A stretch of 64,000 bases of DNA from Pycnopodia helianthoides (lineage: Eukaryota; Echinodermata; Asteroidea; Forcipulatida; Asteriidae). The position numbers were made by a program, and so were the translations under genes. Positions 11,799-22,468 of the stretch are shown piece after piece; within the stretch, counting starts at the first letter, position 1; every line of letters begins with the position of its first letter. The notes beneath the pieces are model-generated. The model was not told where the DNA came from and did not search any database. It saw only the letters and a list, made by a program, of their open reading frames with translations. The stretch is taken from positions 8,029,001 to 8,093,000 of the forward strand of contig CM063253.1 in assembly GCA_032158295.1 (NCBI GenBank), given 5' to 3'.

Positions 11799-12027
11799 TA
11801 CAATACAATACAATACAATACAATACAATACAATACAATACAATACAATACAATACAATACAATACAATACAATACAATACAATACAATACAATACAATA
11901 CAATACAATACAATACAATACAATACAATACAATACAATACAATACAATACAATACAATACAATACAATACAATACAATACAATACAATACAATACAATA
12001 CAATACAATACAATACAATACAATACA
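11799..12027. repeat. Perfect (ACAAT)n pentanucleotide satellite, about 45 copies
   Basis: An uninterrupted run of about 228 bases repeats ACAAT. Because the period is five, all three minus-strand frames stay open (repeating YCIVL) and a plus frame reads QYNTI. These are composition artefacts, not genes. The paralogous tract at 56145-56365 is broken up, so this one has recently expanded or been homogenised. Confidence 0.95.
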
Positions 12028-12040
12028 AAAAGGCATTTTG

Positions 12041-12432
12041 GCGTGTCGTGGCCGAGCGGATAAGAGCACCGGACTCAAGCTCTGGTGTTTCTGTTCAGCA
12101 GAGTGTGGGTTCGAGTCCCAGTCGTGACACTTGTGTCCTTAAGCAAGACACTTAACCATTATTGCTTCGTCCTTCGGATGGGACGTAAAGCCGTTGGTCC
12201 CGTGTGTTGTGTAATGCACGTAAAAGAACCCAGTGCACTTATCGAAAAGAGAAGGGGTTCGCCCCGGTGTTCCTGGTTTGATTGGGAGCATATTGCGCCA
12301 CCGCACCTTGTAAACCATTACATTGTGCTATAAATGCATAGGTCTCATACTTCAAAACGTAGCTCCACATACATGGCAGGTAAAAATACTGAGCGCTTTG
12401 TATCCTTTGGCAAAAGGCGCTATATAAATACA

Positions 12433-12471
<39 letters not shown>

Positions 12472-12472
12472 T
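12041..12472 (+). mobile_element. Full-length tRNA-Leu-derived SINE with (ATT)n tail
   Basis: The head resembles tRNA-Leu(CAA): A box TGGCCGAGCGG, anticodon arm around CTCAAG, B box GGTTCGAGTCC. A central body follows, with AAGCAAGACACTTAACC and CGTAAAAGAACCC, then a tail GCGCTATATAAATACAG running into (ATT)n. The matching site in U4 (near 56370) lacks it, so it inserted after the U1/U4 duplication. Confidence 0.92.
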
Positions 12473-12591
12473 GTATACCGCTATTATCATTATAATTATC
12501 TTTTTAAATAACTGATATGACATGTATGGCGTGTATAGCCAGCATATTGTTAATGGCAGCTGGGCTACGTTTACAAGAGCCCAGATTGCCC

Positions 12592-12956
12592 TTAAAGCAC
12601 ATAGACAACATTGGTTATTGTCAAAGACCAGTAGCCCACACTTTACTTGACCCAACATAAGCATCACTGCAAAACAAACCTGTGAAAGTTTAAGCTCAAT
12701 CGGTCATCAGAGTCACAAGGAAAATATTGGAACCCCCCGTCCCATTATTATGTTTTCACTGTTTTTAAACATCAGGTTTTGGACTGGCGAGATTAAAACT
12801 AATTGTTTTTTGCTAATTTCTAAAAAAACTGTAGCATTTTAGGCAACAAATATCAAGGGAAGTTTTCCAACACACCTTCTTCATACCATGTAAGTTATGT
12901 GCAAATCTGAGAATATTTATATTTTCATTCTTACCAATGCTGTGCACACCCTTTAA
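12592..12956. mobile_element. TTAA-flanked MITE of 365 bp
   Basis: The left end TTAAAGCACATAGACAACAT and the right end ATGCTGTGCACACCCTTTAA are imperfect inverted repeats sharing the ATTGGT inner part. TTAA stands at both ends. The interior carries CAAACCTGTGAAAGTTTAAG and CAATCGGTCATC, blocks recurring in the related elements at 17030, 21296, 37350 and 45015. Its U4 twin starts at 56496. Confidence 0.75.
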
Positions 12957-13114
12957 GATGTGTATCAATCTTTATTGCTAACTATCAAAGTGTGATGTCA
13001 TAATATAAATCGTTTTGTGAATTCGAGTCAAGGGCAGCAAGGGTCTGTGATGGATAAATGAAGTTGAAGTTATTTACTAATGGGAATAACAGTGTGATGA
13101 TACTTATTCTAGTC

Positions 13115-13192
13115 GTTGGCTTGGCCGGATTCGAACCCCAAACCTTGCAATTAGTCGATGCAGTATAACCACTTTCGCCTCGCCGGTCTAGT
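13115..13192 (-). mobile_element. tRNA-like SINE head
   Basis: On the minus strand it contains GTGGTTATACTGC and GGGGTTCGAATCCGG, spaced as A- and B-box parts of a tRNA promoter. It also occurs in U4 (57777-57850). No clean cloverleaf forms, so I do not call a tRNA gene. Confidence 0.5.
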
Positions 13193-13198
13193 GTCTCC

Positions 13199-13329
13199 TA
13201 ACAGTGTGATGACCCGGTCTTCCCTACGTGGTAATGACCTTGGTATGTGGCTGGCCGCTGTTAATGGACCGGCAGCCAGCACCAACTCGGTCTCTACCAC
13301 GCAGTAAAGACCGGGTCATCACATTGTTA
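13199..13329. mobile_element. Foldback MITE
   Basis: The outer arms CAGTGTGATGACCCGGTCTT and AAGACCGGGTCATCACATTG pair. Inner blocks (CTACGTGGTA, GGCTGGCCG) pair with CTACCACG and CGGCAGCCAGC. A degraded copy sits at 57869-57988 in U4. Confidence 0.75.
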
Positions 13330-14122
13330 CAGACCTTTCTCATTGTGATGCCATATTGATTTTCTCCCATTCGATTCAATGTAGGTAAACTGAGGCTGGA
13401 AGGAAAAATAGTATGATTCCCATTTGTACAAAGATTGTTAGCTTCCATTACTGTTACTGGATACAGGGATCATGACCATGGTGGTAGCAGCAATGTCTAT
13501 TCCCTTATCCATATAATTAATTGGGTATTTTCGTCACAATAGCCAGGCCTATATATAATTATTATTGACTCTCCTGGATAGATTATACCAACGGCATACT
13601 GAAACGTTTTCTGTAATTTATTAAGTCTCCTTTGCTAAAAAAAAAATAATAAAAAATAAAAAATCATCAACAAAACTGATAAATACGTTCCTCTTTTGAG
13701 GTCGAGGCTATTTAATAGACGCTCACAGATGCGGGTGGTTAACTTTACGTACATTAGGTATCGTTTTGGTCATTATAACAACCACGCGATTTATCAACCC
13801 GACTTTAACACGAAATCAATTATAGAAGCAGGAATGTTGGCCGTTGCCTTGACGATAAACTCTCGGCATCAAAACACTCAGCTCACGGGTGAGAGGATTG
13901 AAGACACTGTCATTCCATAAGTAGAAGATCAAAAAGACCAAAAACTGACTTGTTTTCTTTAAAAAACACCGACAAAAGCGTCGTTGGGCGTTGCGTGCAG
14001 TTTGACCCAAAGCAAAACGGAGCACGAGGACTGGACTGGAATTTAAAATTGACAGAAAAGTGTTAACAGATTTTCCAATGTTATGAAGTTGTTTAACAAA
14101 AAGGCATTGGATATGAATACGA

Positions 14123-14232
14123 GAGAAGTGACTCGGTCTTAAACAGCCTTTTGAAACCTTGCTGGGTCTTATCACACGGCCACGACCCTGCTGGTTTTAA
14201 ACAGCCGGTTAAGACCTCGCCGCCACTTTTTC
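14123..14232. mobile_element. Collapsed foldback element of the GGTCTTAA...AAACAGCC family
   Basis: GACTCGGTCTTAAACAGCC is matched in inverse by AAACAGCCGGTTAAGACC. It corresponds to a shortened version of the 62366-62530 foldback element and recurs in U4 at 58466-58575. Confidence 0.6.
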
Positions 14233-14829
14233 CCCCCCCCTTAATGTATGCATGGTGCGGCCATCTTGATTGTCACTCATTCAAATAAATGTAATCAAAG
14301 AAAATAGTATCGTTCCTTTTTGTATAATGAATATTAGCTTCTATTCCTGTTACTGGATACAGGGAACACGACCAAGGTGGGGGCAGCATGATAAAGGTCT
14401 ATTCCCTACTGTGGGCATTTTCGTCACAATAGCCTGGCCTATAATAAAATTATTACCGACTGTTTTGCCTGTGAAGATTATACAGAAACTGATCCCTATT
14501 ACAATGAAATATACTTTAGTAAAAGATAAAAAAGTAAATCATCATAAACAAAACTGATGACTGCGTTTCCATTTTGAGGCCGAGTCTATTTAGACGTGCA
14601 TAGATGCTGGTCGGTTAAACGTATAATAGGTACCGACTGGTCATTAACGCCACGCGATTTATCTAAAAGTGACTTTAAGACAAAATCAATTTACAGAAGC
14701 ACGAACGTCTGCCGTTGCCTTGACGATAAAGTCACGGCATCAAAACACTTAGCTCTCGGTGAGAGGAGTGAAGACAATGCCATTCCATCGCTGTTATTGA
14801 AAGATCAAAAACTGATTTCTTTCTAAAAG

Positions 14830-15060
14830 ACAAAACACAAACGAGCCCCCCCCCAAAAAAAAGCAACAAAAAAAAACAAACAAAAGCAAAACAAAACAAA
14901 AACAAAACAAAAATAAAAACAAAAACCAACAACAACAATATTAAAAACAAAAAAATCAGAAAAGAAAAAACAAGCACATTTCAACAAACATCCCATCAAT
15001 CAGTCAAACAGCCAATCTAACCAAAAAACACAAAAAACAACAAATCATTAAAACAGTTTT
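14830..15060. repeat. A-rich low-complexity tract
   Basis: Runs of AAACA and AAAAC dominate, after a C-run at 14847. No gene is present. Confidence 0.8.
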
Positions 15061-17169
15061 TCCGATAAAATTTGACGGCTTGCAACTAATGTAAACGGTC
15101 CTGCAACGTGCTTTACGAATAGCTGCCACTTGTTGTTGATATTTATGGCTGTGCCAACTTTGTTTTTCATGCAACTTTGGTTTGGCACAGGGGAAAATAA
15201 GAAGAGGGGACCAGGGAACCTGTTTTTCTCTCTTTTAAAAATTTTTTAGGTTTGTCTGATTTTGTTTGTTCAAGTAATTTTTATTAATTTTTTTTTTGAT
15301 CACAGTTTTTTTTTTAAGTACTCTTTTATTGGCCCCTTGTTTTACGAATTTAATTCTGTAAAGCGTCTTTTTAGGCGGTTTTTGGCGCAATATGAATTAT
15401 ATTTATTATATTATTATTATTATTATTAAGAAGTATAAGTAAGTGCTATGCTGCAGGCACATCAAGACGTTGTGCAGTGTTTTTCTATTATCAATGCCAC
15501 AGCGGAGACACCAACAACAAGGAAATCAACTGAAAAGTTGCATCCCTTGTTTTTAACGGTGAGGCCATTCGACACAAACATGTGTCAAACAAATGTGTTT
15601 GTAATGTACCACATGGTTCTTATATTTTCTATTACTTTTAAATCACATACTTCCGGGATGTCTGTGTTCTACAAATCTTAGTTGTTCCGTTTTTATTGTA
15701 CCCTTCTGCTGAAACAGTAGTTAATAGGCGCGGTTACAATTTTCGCCGTAAACTGTGGAACCTGGGGGCCTAGACTAGTGTACAAAAATACCATCATGCT
15801 ATTTTATCCTTGTGACATTTTGTTACATAAATAAAATAAAGACTCTGCTAGGGTCGAAACGTCAGGCCACTAACTAATTTTTTGCATAAATAAAATAACA
15901 TAAACAAATTCAACACATTGACACACGGTTTAAATCTGTAAGGATTTAATTTCTTCTCAACGAATGAAGAGATAATTTTTAAAATGAAAGAGAAGTATAA
16001 TTTTATATTATTAATGAAAACCACATTTTCGTTGACATTGATCTTTGGGTAAAACTTTTGATACCTTTTTGTATACATTAAAAAAAAAAAACACACCTAT
16101 CGTGTTCAAGGTTACCTAACGAACTTGGCTTGCATATTATGATGTTATGAGCTCTGACAACGCCAACATTATTGTCGAGATAAAAACTCTTTGAATAGAC
16201 CTTTCCCATGAAATATGCTAACTACATTCACGCATGCGTACAGACACTACTGACTGGAAAACGCCCTAGAGCTGTGCACTAGGCAGACGCACAAACGCGT
16301 AAGCGTCACGTCACTATCAGCCCCACATATAAAAATGTGCAATGTGCCTCGTTTTGCCAGCCAGTAGTTTTAGTGCGCACGCTCGATGTGCAATTTACAT
16401 GTTGTATAGGAAGAATCTATTTAAAACACGTTCATGGTAGTTGGTACTTCCAGGTTTTCATCAGGGCGTGCTTCAAGTTTGTAAACAAGTTTGTAAAATT
16501 TGGAACAAAATTCTAGAAGTACTCAAATTTATCCAATTTAATCAAAATATGTAAATTTATTATGCGCATTAATGTTTGTTTTTAGTTATCAAATTGGAAC
16601 CGCTTCAATTACGGTCGCATTAATGTTCGGAAATCTTTCAAATGCTTATGATAAAACAAGCTGTCCTTTTAAATTTCACATGACATTAGTTTCAAAAAAC
16701 ACATGACATTTTAGACTACAGTGAAAATAAATAAGAAGACGTTTACTATAACGTCAGCTATTATGCAATACACACTGATATTTAATATAAGTTTTGCAAT
16801 GGTTAAAAGGTGATACTATTATTGGCAACATTGAACTACTCACAACTCACATGGTATAAAAATTGTTAAAGTGGAAAACTCCCCTAAAAATAATGTTTGC
16901 CCCAAAGGCTACGGGTTTTGAGAAATGAATAAAACAATTCATTTTGATCTCGCGAGTCTGAAATCCAATGTTTGACAATATCTATTGTTTTTCTTTTCAT
17001 CACCCGTCTTTCCCAGCGACTCAGATGACCGATTGAGTTTAAACTCTCACAGTTTTGTTTTTTCATAAATACCTGTAGTCAAAGAAAGTGCGAATACTGG
17101 TCCATGACAATTATAACTGTTGGCTGTAGAATAGAGATCTGGCCACAGCTTCAACCGAAGCCGTAATTT

Positions 17170-17412
17170 CGGACCCGGTCTTACACTCTTAAAACTCTCG
17201 AGTCAGATCTGACCCAAATTCCTGGTCCAAAGGGGGCCTGATTTATTTCCGGGTCAGAATTGACCCGGAGAGTGGTTAAAAGATGGGACTTTAAATCGGT
17301 TTCTGTGTAATTTTGACCTATCTCTTCCGGGTCATATACTGATCCAGAAAAGGGTCAGGCCCCGCGGGGCCAAGATCTGATTCAGTTCTGACCAGGAATT
17401 TGTTAGACTGTT
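17170..17412. mobile_element. MITE with GGGTCAGAATTGACCC-type repeats
   Basis: It begins ACACTCTTAAAACTCTCG and contains several copies of GGGTCAGAATTGACCCGG-like palindromes. It is related to the elements at 28298-28541 and 32153-32382, which have clearer ends. Confidence 0.6.
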
Positions 17413-17994
17413 GTACACCCAACAACTCTAATACGCACGATACTTGCACTAGAAAAGTAAAATTGAGCCATTAAATATGAAAGTCAGATGAATTTCAAAC
17501 AAAGAAAACCCGAGAATAAGACTTGACCTCCGTTTCCGGTAACTTGTAAACGATTAAGAATGTTGCCCAATTGACGTTTATGTTATCATTAAACCTGTGT
17601 AATGGTCGCACAAATTAGGGCGTGATTGGCAATTGGGGTTTTGTAATTATAATATGTAAGCATCCTCGTCAGAAATTTACATTTTTGTTTCAATGTTAAT
17701 TTAAACAAATTACATGCATTTGACACAAATTAGAATTGTAAAGATTGCTCGGTGTAATTTCTTTTTTCAAATTTTGTTAAGAAATATAATTTTTTTAGAA
17801 AATTTGATTTCATAGAAAAATACCGTCTTCTTTCGAGTTGTTTTCTCGTTTTCGATACGCACGAGACTTGCACAATCTATAGCGAAAAGGTTAAGGATAA
17901 TACAGATCTGGCAACAGCCTCTATCGAATCCGTCATTCCGGACGCGGCCTTAGGGAACCATCAAGTTCAATACTTGTCAATAAGAGATCAGGGT

Positions 17995-18118
17995 CCAACC
18001 TCAAGGCTCCACTTACCGCGAAATTCTGCGCTTGCGGTGCCCCGTAAAGCACACAATTCTATATATGGGCCGTAAGCGCAGAATTCCGCGTTAAGCAGAG
18101 CCATGAAATTGGGCCCAG
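17995..18118. mobile_element. Palindromic MITE ending in CATGAAATTGGGCCCAG
   Basis: GCTCCACTTACCGCGAAATTCTGCGCTT is mirrored in inverse by AAGCGCAGAATTCCGCG and AAGCAGAGCCATG. The same element is at 52784-52895 (U3). A longer relative spans about 28045-28300 and 31905-32150. Confidence 0.7.
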
Positions 18119-19245
18119 GTTAATTTCAAAAGGTATGTACTTCATACACACAACTCACTTTAACATAACTTCCAAATACATACATGTATGTAGTGGTATG
18201 TACAGCGCATGTTACATGCATTTAATTTTATACCGTTAGCAAAATGTTCTACATAATGTTGGTATTGTGTGACGTAATTGTACTGAAGCCACACCCACTA
18301 TACACAAACCGGCTCATAAGAAATTTTGAAATGATGGACACATTTCTATGGCAACCATTCCTTTGGGTAGATTTGTCTGAAACACACAAACTAAAGAGTG
18401 CACTTGTGTCCACCATACTTCAAAAAGGCTATTAGGAAATGTAATGACCCGGTTTGGCAAATTAATGTTACACACAATCTTGGTTATGTGTGACGTAATT
18501 GCACTAAAGCCACACCCACTATACACAAACCAGCTGTAAGAAGCCAATCAGCTATTTTGAGATATAGTGGACACATTTCCATGGCAACACGTCTTTTTGG
18601 GTAATCTTGTCTGATTCACACAAACCAAACAGTGCACTTCTATCTAGTGACCACCCTACTTCAAAAGGCTATTAGGAAATACAATGACCAAGTTTTCTCT
18701 GTAAAGGATTCATAAAGTGACTAATACAACTATAATACACTTTGGCCGATCAAAACTGTCATGCATTACGATGCTGAAAGCTTGGGTTGGATGATGAGTT
18801 TTTCCGTTTCTTTTTACTCTATTAACGATAATAGGAAATGCAACGACCAAGTTTTCCCTGTGAATGATTTTTATACTGTAAAGAAGAAGTCGCTAATAGC
18901 CTCGATTATTGAAAGTATACACTTTGGCTAATGTTTTTATCAGGCAAGAAAATGCTGAAGGCTAGTGTCGAAGAATTTACCATTTCATTACTCTATTGTT
19001 GATTGTTGATACCAATAGTTGCTTCAAAACATACAGCCCGCTCGAGCTCCTTCCAAATCGTTCGCTCGCAATACTTTTTGATCTCTCATCTGTAATTTTC
19101 ATTTATCATTCATTAATCATTCTGTAATGTTCCTTTAATGTTTTGTATCGAATTTGCGCGAGACTTGCACAGTCTATTACAGCGTTACGCTTTTTTATAA
19201 TATTGTGCCCTTGGGTTATCTGCAATAAAACATTCATCAATTATT

Positions 19246-19372
19246 TCACACTACACGGCGAATTTTCATGTTACATTTTTTCAATGTGTTAAAATTGTTC
19301 TTCCAACTGTGCAGTACTGTCCCATCTTTAGCTACCCTTGTTCCGTTATAATATAAACCGTACATGTCTAAA
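19246..19372 (-). pseudogene. Fibrinogen-related domain gene, 3' remnant (U1 copy)
   Basis: The minus strand encodes the last 38 or so residues of a fibrinogen-related domain: YYNGTRVAKDGTVL, then W, then KKCNMKIRRVV and a stop. This equals the C-terminal end of the genes at 39827-40846 and 53378-54406. Similarity stops at about 19372 and sequence equivalent to the far upstream side (54935 in U3) follows from about 19450. One internal deletion therefore removed the rest of the gene and its promoter. It is closer to the U2 copy (VAKDG, YYNG) than to U3. It cannot make a folded domain. Confidence 0.85.
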
Positions 19373-20910
19373 TATGATAACTTGTTTTGGCTGCGATGAT
19401 CGAGTGCAGCAATAGTGATTTCCTTGTGTGTTGTAGTAAAAATGCAGTTTGTGGGGTGGAGGCGGGGCAATGATTGTAGTGGTGGGGTCGTATCGTGCTG
19501 ATATAATTGTTAGCTTTCATGTTTCATTATATATTTTTTCGATGGGGGAGGGGGACATGGGGGCACTGGAAAAGTTATAATTGTATTTATTTATTTATTT
19601 ATATATGTTTAATATAAAGCTTTTTTTTTGGGGGGGGGGCACATGCCCATAGCCACCACGGTGTGGCATGAAAGTCTTTTATCGCGGAGAATCTGTCCCA
19701 CATACGGCGAATTGTGTGGCATTTTCGTCTTATAGCGCCCTCTGTTGTTTCATTTTCCTTCAGCCCGTGTTAGGACACACAAACTGGGGAACAAAATCCA
19801 CACACACCGGCAGTGTATGTTTGATACCTTACCATCTCCATTGACATGATGTTTGAAATACCACTACTTGCCCTCCATGAAGCCTTGGTACTGTTACTCC
19901 GCCAAAACACAGATTTTCAACAATTCCACTTTCCCTCTTGAGACCTAGCCAAATAGCATGTAAAAAAGAAATTACTCTGGGTTGTTCCTTTGACTAAAAC
20001 AAAATTCCATCAACGACCTTCCCTTTAAAGTATCCACACACTCGCCGTAAACTCATCTCTTCGCCTGGGGCTAATCGCCACACCTGGCTGTAATCAATCA
20101 TGTCTTCGCCAGATGGCTTCAAGATGGCTAGGTAGGTTGGAATTTGTTTGATTGAGTCCAAAAGCTCTTTATCTGACAAATTTGACCATTTGAAATGATT
20201 ATGTTAACCCAAAAGATAAACTTGATAAATATAAAGGTACTGTTGGAAGCAGTACCATGGCATAAGCGTGTGAGGCTGTTTTCTGATACTGGTCACTCCT
20301 TGCTGTAATCAATCATGTCTTCGACAGAGGGCTTCCAGATGGCTAGACGGGTTGGAATTTGTTTTATTGAGTCCAAAGTCTCTTATCTGATGTTTCAGAC
20401 CAATTTAAACGATTATATTCACCCCCAAAATGTTACTTTACTTTAAATTTTATTAAATCTGTTGCTGATGTTTTTGTTTTATTACTATACTTTCAAATAA
20501 ATAATGTGACTCTGATGGGGTGCAGGAAGCATTGCAGGGCGCCACCAACGTCAGGAAAAAAACACTACTCCAACAATCAAACAAGGGGAACTAGTTTTTC
20601 CCCTCAAATTTCAACAAAATTACAAAATTACAGGGAGGAAAACTTCGAGATAGGTGAGATCAGTTTGTTAATGCCGGTTCAGTCTCAAGCACGGTCTTCG
20701 AGTTACGGGTGTTGAACTGTACAATCGTTGCCTCTGTCGTAGGGGATTTGGTCCCTGTGAGTTTGTAGTGACATTCAAACCGAGAACTTACAACAACAGG
20801 GACAATAGGTCCACGTTTGCTATCACAAAGGAAAACAATGGGGTCCACGTTTGTCAGGACAAAGAGTTGAACAAAGGAGGGTTCACGATTGGAGGTCAGT
20901 ACACACTTGG

Positions 20911-20929
20911 GTGTGTGTGTGTGTGTGTC
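20911..20929. repeat. (GT)n microsatellite
   Basis: A short GT run; the matching position in U3 (55421-55442) also holds a GT run. Confidence 0.8.
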
Positions 20930-21050
20930 CACGATAAATTATCATAGACTGAGGGAATTGCTTTCAAAAGAGGGCGCTATTACACGAAATTTCTGCACAA
21001 TTCGCCGTGTGGTGAACAGAATCTCCTGCTGTCTTATTTCGTTAGTGGTA

Positions 21051-21175
21051 ATCATAATGAATTTATTGATTTCTTGTAAATTCTATTTCTCCAACTTTGA
21101 AAGCATTTCAGATGAAAATATTACTCAGGAGGATTTGTATGAACTGTATAAACAGTGAGTTTTTAAATGGTGTGT
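21051..21175 (+). repeat. Segment shared with the ends of blocks V1 and V2
   Basis: TTTCTCCAACTTTGAAAGCATTTCAGATGAAAATATT and the following GGAGGATT/GTATGAACTG blocks match 28940-29150 (twice) and 33750-33820. It could encode SISDENITQEDLYELYK in one frame, but I see no gene context. Confidence 0.55.
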
Positions 21176-21295
21176 TCATTGAAAACTATAGCATAGGAAT
21201 TCAGTACTTCCCAATTCCCCTAAACAAATTAAATTTAAAAATGGCAAAGTAAATGGCATAACAAGAGCACTAAGAAAAGGCTTGCTTAAAGGTAT

Positions 21296-21648
21296 TATAC
21301 AGGATTGGTAGAGCTGACAAAACAGTGGCAAACAAAGTTCATGTTTTGTGTGATTAACCATACACATGAAATAACAAACCTGTGAAAATTTGAGCTCAAT
21401 TGGTCATCGAGGTCACGAGAAAATAGTGAGAAGAGACCTTATGTGTTTTCTGTTTTTCAAACATCAAGTTTATTATCGCGCGCGATAAAAACTATTGTTT
21501 TATTCATTTCTCAGAAAAGATAGCATTTTAGGCAGAAATATTTTAAGGAACCCTTTCTACCATTACTTACTTTAAATCATGTAAGTTATGTGTGAACCTG
21601 TGAACATTTGTGTTTTTCGATCTTACCAATAGTGTACAGGGCCTTTAA
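21296..21648. mobile_element. TTAA-flanked MITE of 353 bp
   Basis: The left end TTAAAGGTATTATACAGG and right end GTGTACAGGGCCTTTAA are imperfect inverted repeats bounded by TTAA. The interior has CAAACCTGTGAAAATTTGAG and CAATTGGTCATCGAGGTC, the family signature seen at 12592. Confidence 0.7.
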
Positions 21649-22009
21649 GAGAAATGCAATCAGAACAAAAATGATTTAATTCACCAGAAATGCCACCCCG
21701 AAAAAATGGTGCACTCCTTGTGCCTTTCTAAAATTTTACCCTGGTTACGGCACACACTGCTTCACTTGGAACCCCCTACCTGTATCTTGTTTTCCCACCA
21801 TCTTTCGATCAAGGTTCAAGGTTCATTTATTTTCCACAGTACCGAAACAAAACTTACATTACCACTCGAAAGAGATCAGTGTAAAAAATACGTCTTTACA
21901 GTAGAGTTTTCAAGAACTAGAAACAAACAATATGACACTGGCGGAGGGATCTATTTTAGAAGCAGAGCTTGTAGGCAATGGTCCCTAATGACATGCATAT
22001 GCATTGAGA

Positions 22010-22161
22010 TAGTCTTGGTTCCAAGACCATTGGTGTTTGCTCGGTACACACAATCAGTGCCAACGTTCGGGTGTATACACTGTGCACGTTTGTAACGAAT
22101 AAACATAGAGGGCGCTTTGTAATTTTGTTCCCTGGATCTCACCAAGGTCTTGGACATTTGC
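22010..22161 (+). mobile_element. 152-bp repeat, inverted partner at 26485-26640
   Basis: It starts TAGTCTTGGTTCCAAGACC and continues through GTGTTTGCTCGGTAC, CAACGTTCGGGTGTATACAC and AGAGGGCGCT to AAGGTCTTGGACATTTGC. The reverse complement is found at 26485-26640. The pair brackets the decayed gene at 22469-24652, as the terminal repeats of a 4.6-kb element would, but could also be two separate MITEs. Confidence 0.75.
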
Positions 22162-22468
22162 AACGACGGGTCTTAACTTTTTCTTTGTTTTTTTGGAAAT
22201 CTCCCCCGACTTTTCGGGGAGCCAATCAGTGATCTTGTTTTACTTTGGTTATGAATAATTCATCAATGTTGAGCTCTGTGCATGTGTAATGTATATGTAG
22301 CACAAGTTTAATAAAGCTAGCTGCACTGGACATGCGACGATTATATAACACTGTACAATGGAGATATTGCGAGCGTGAACTTTCGGCCCGGGCAGGTCGT
22401 GCTGCCTGCTGCCTGCTGCCTGCCGATGACAATCGACTCGGCAGTGCGGCGATCGTGCTGACGTTAAA

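Larger units (their letters stand above)
11135..21050 (+). repeat. Segmental duplication unit U1
   Basis: This 9.9-kb block is matched in order by U4 (from 55556), and from about 14290 onward by U2 (from 35115). From about 15960 it is matched by U3 (46530-55555). Anchors include the TACAGGGAACACGACCAAG block (14362, 35167, 58717), the 16090-16400 block, the 18240-18480 block (repeated at 38570, 53010 and 62830) and the end near 20900-21030 (matching 55420-55555). The FReD gene expected near 19.3-20.4 kb is deleted except for its 3' end. Confidence 0.8.

Noticed and set aside
11605..12127. Long open frames over the pentanucleotide tract (YCIVL and QYNTI repeats)
   Set aside because: A five-base repeat without stop codons keeps frames open by arithmetic; no start context or flanking coding signal.
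12041..12130. Possible tRNA-Leu gene
   Set aside because: Head of a SINE: body, (ATT)n tail and other diverged copies follow, and the acceptor arm does not pair properly.
13115..13192. Possible minus-strand tRNA gene
   Set aside because: A/B-box-like text is present but the stems do not form, and it is duplicated with the surrounding repeat at 57777.
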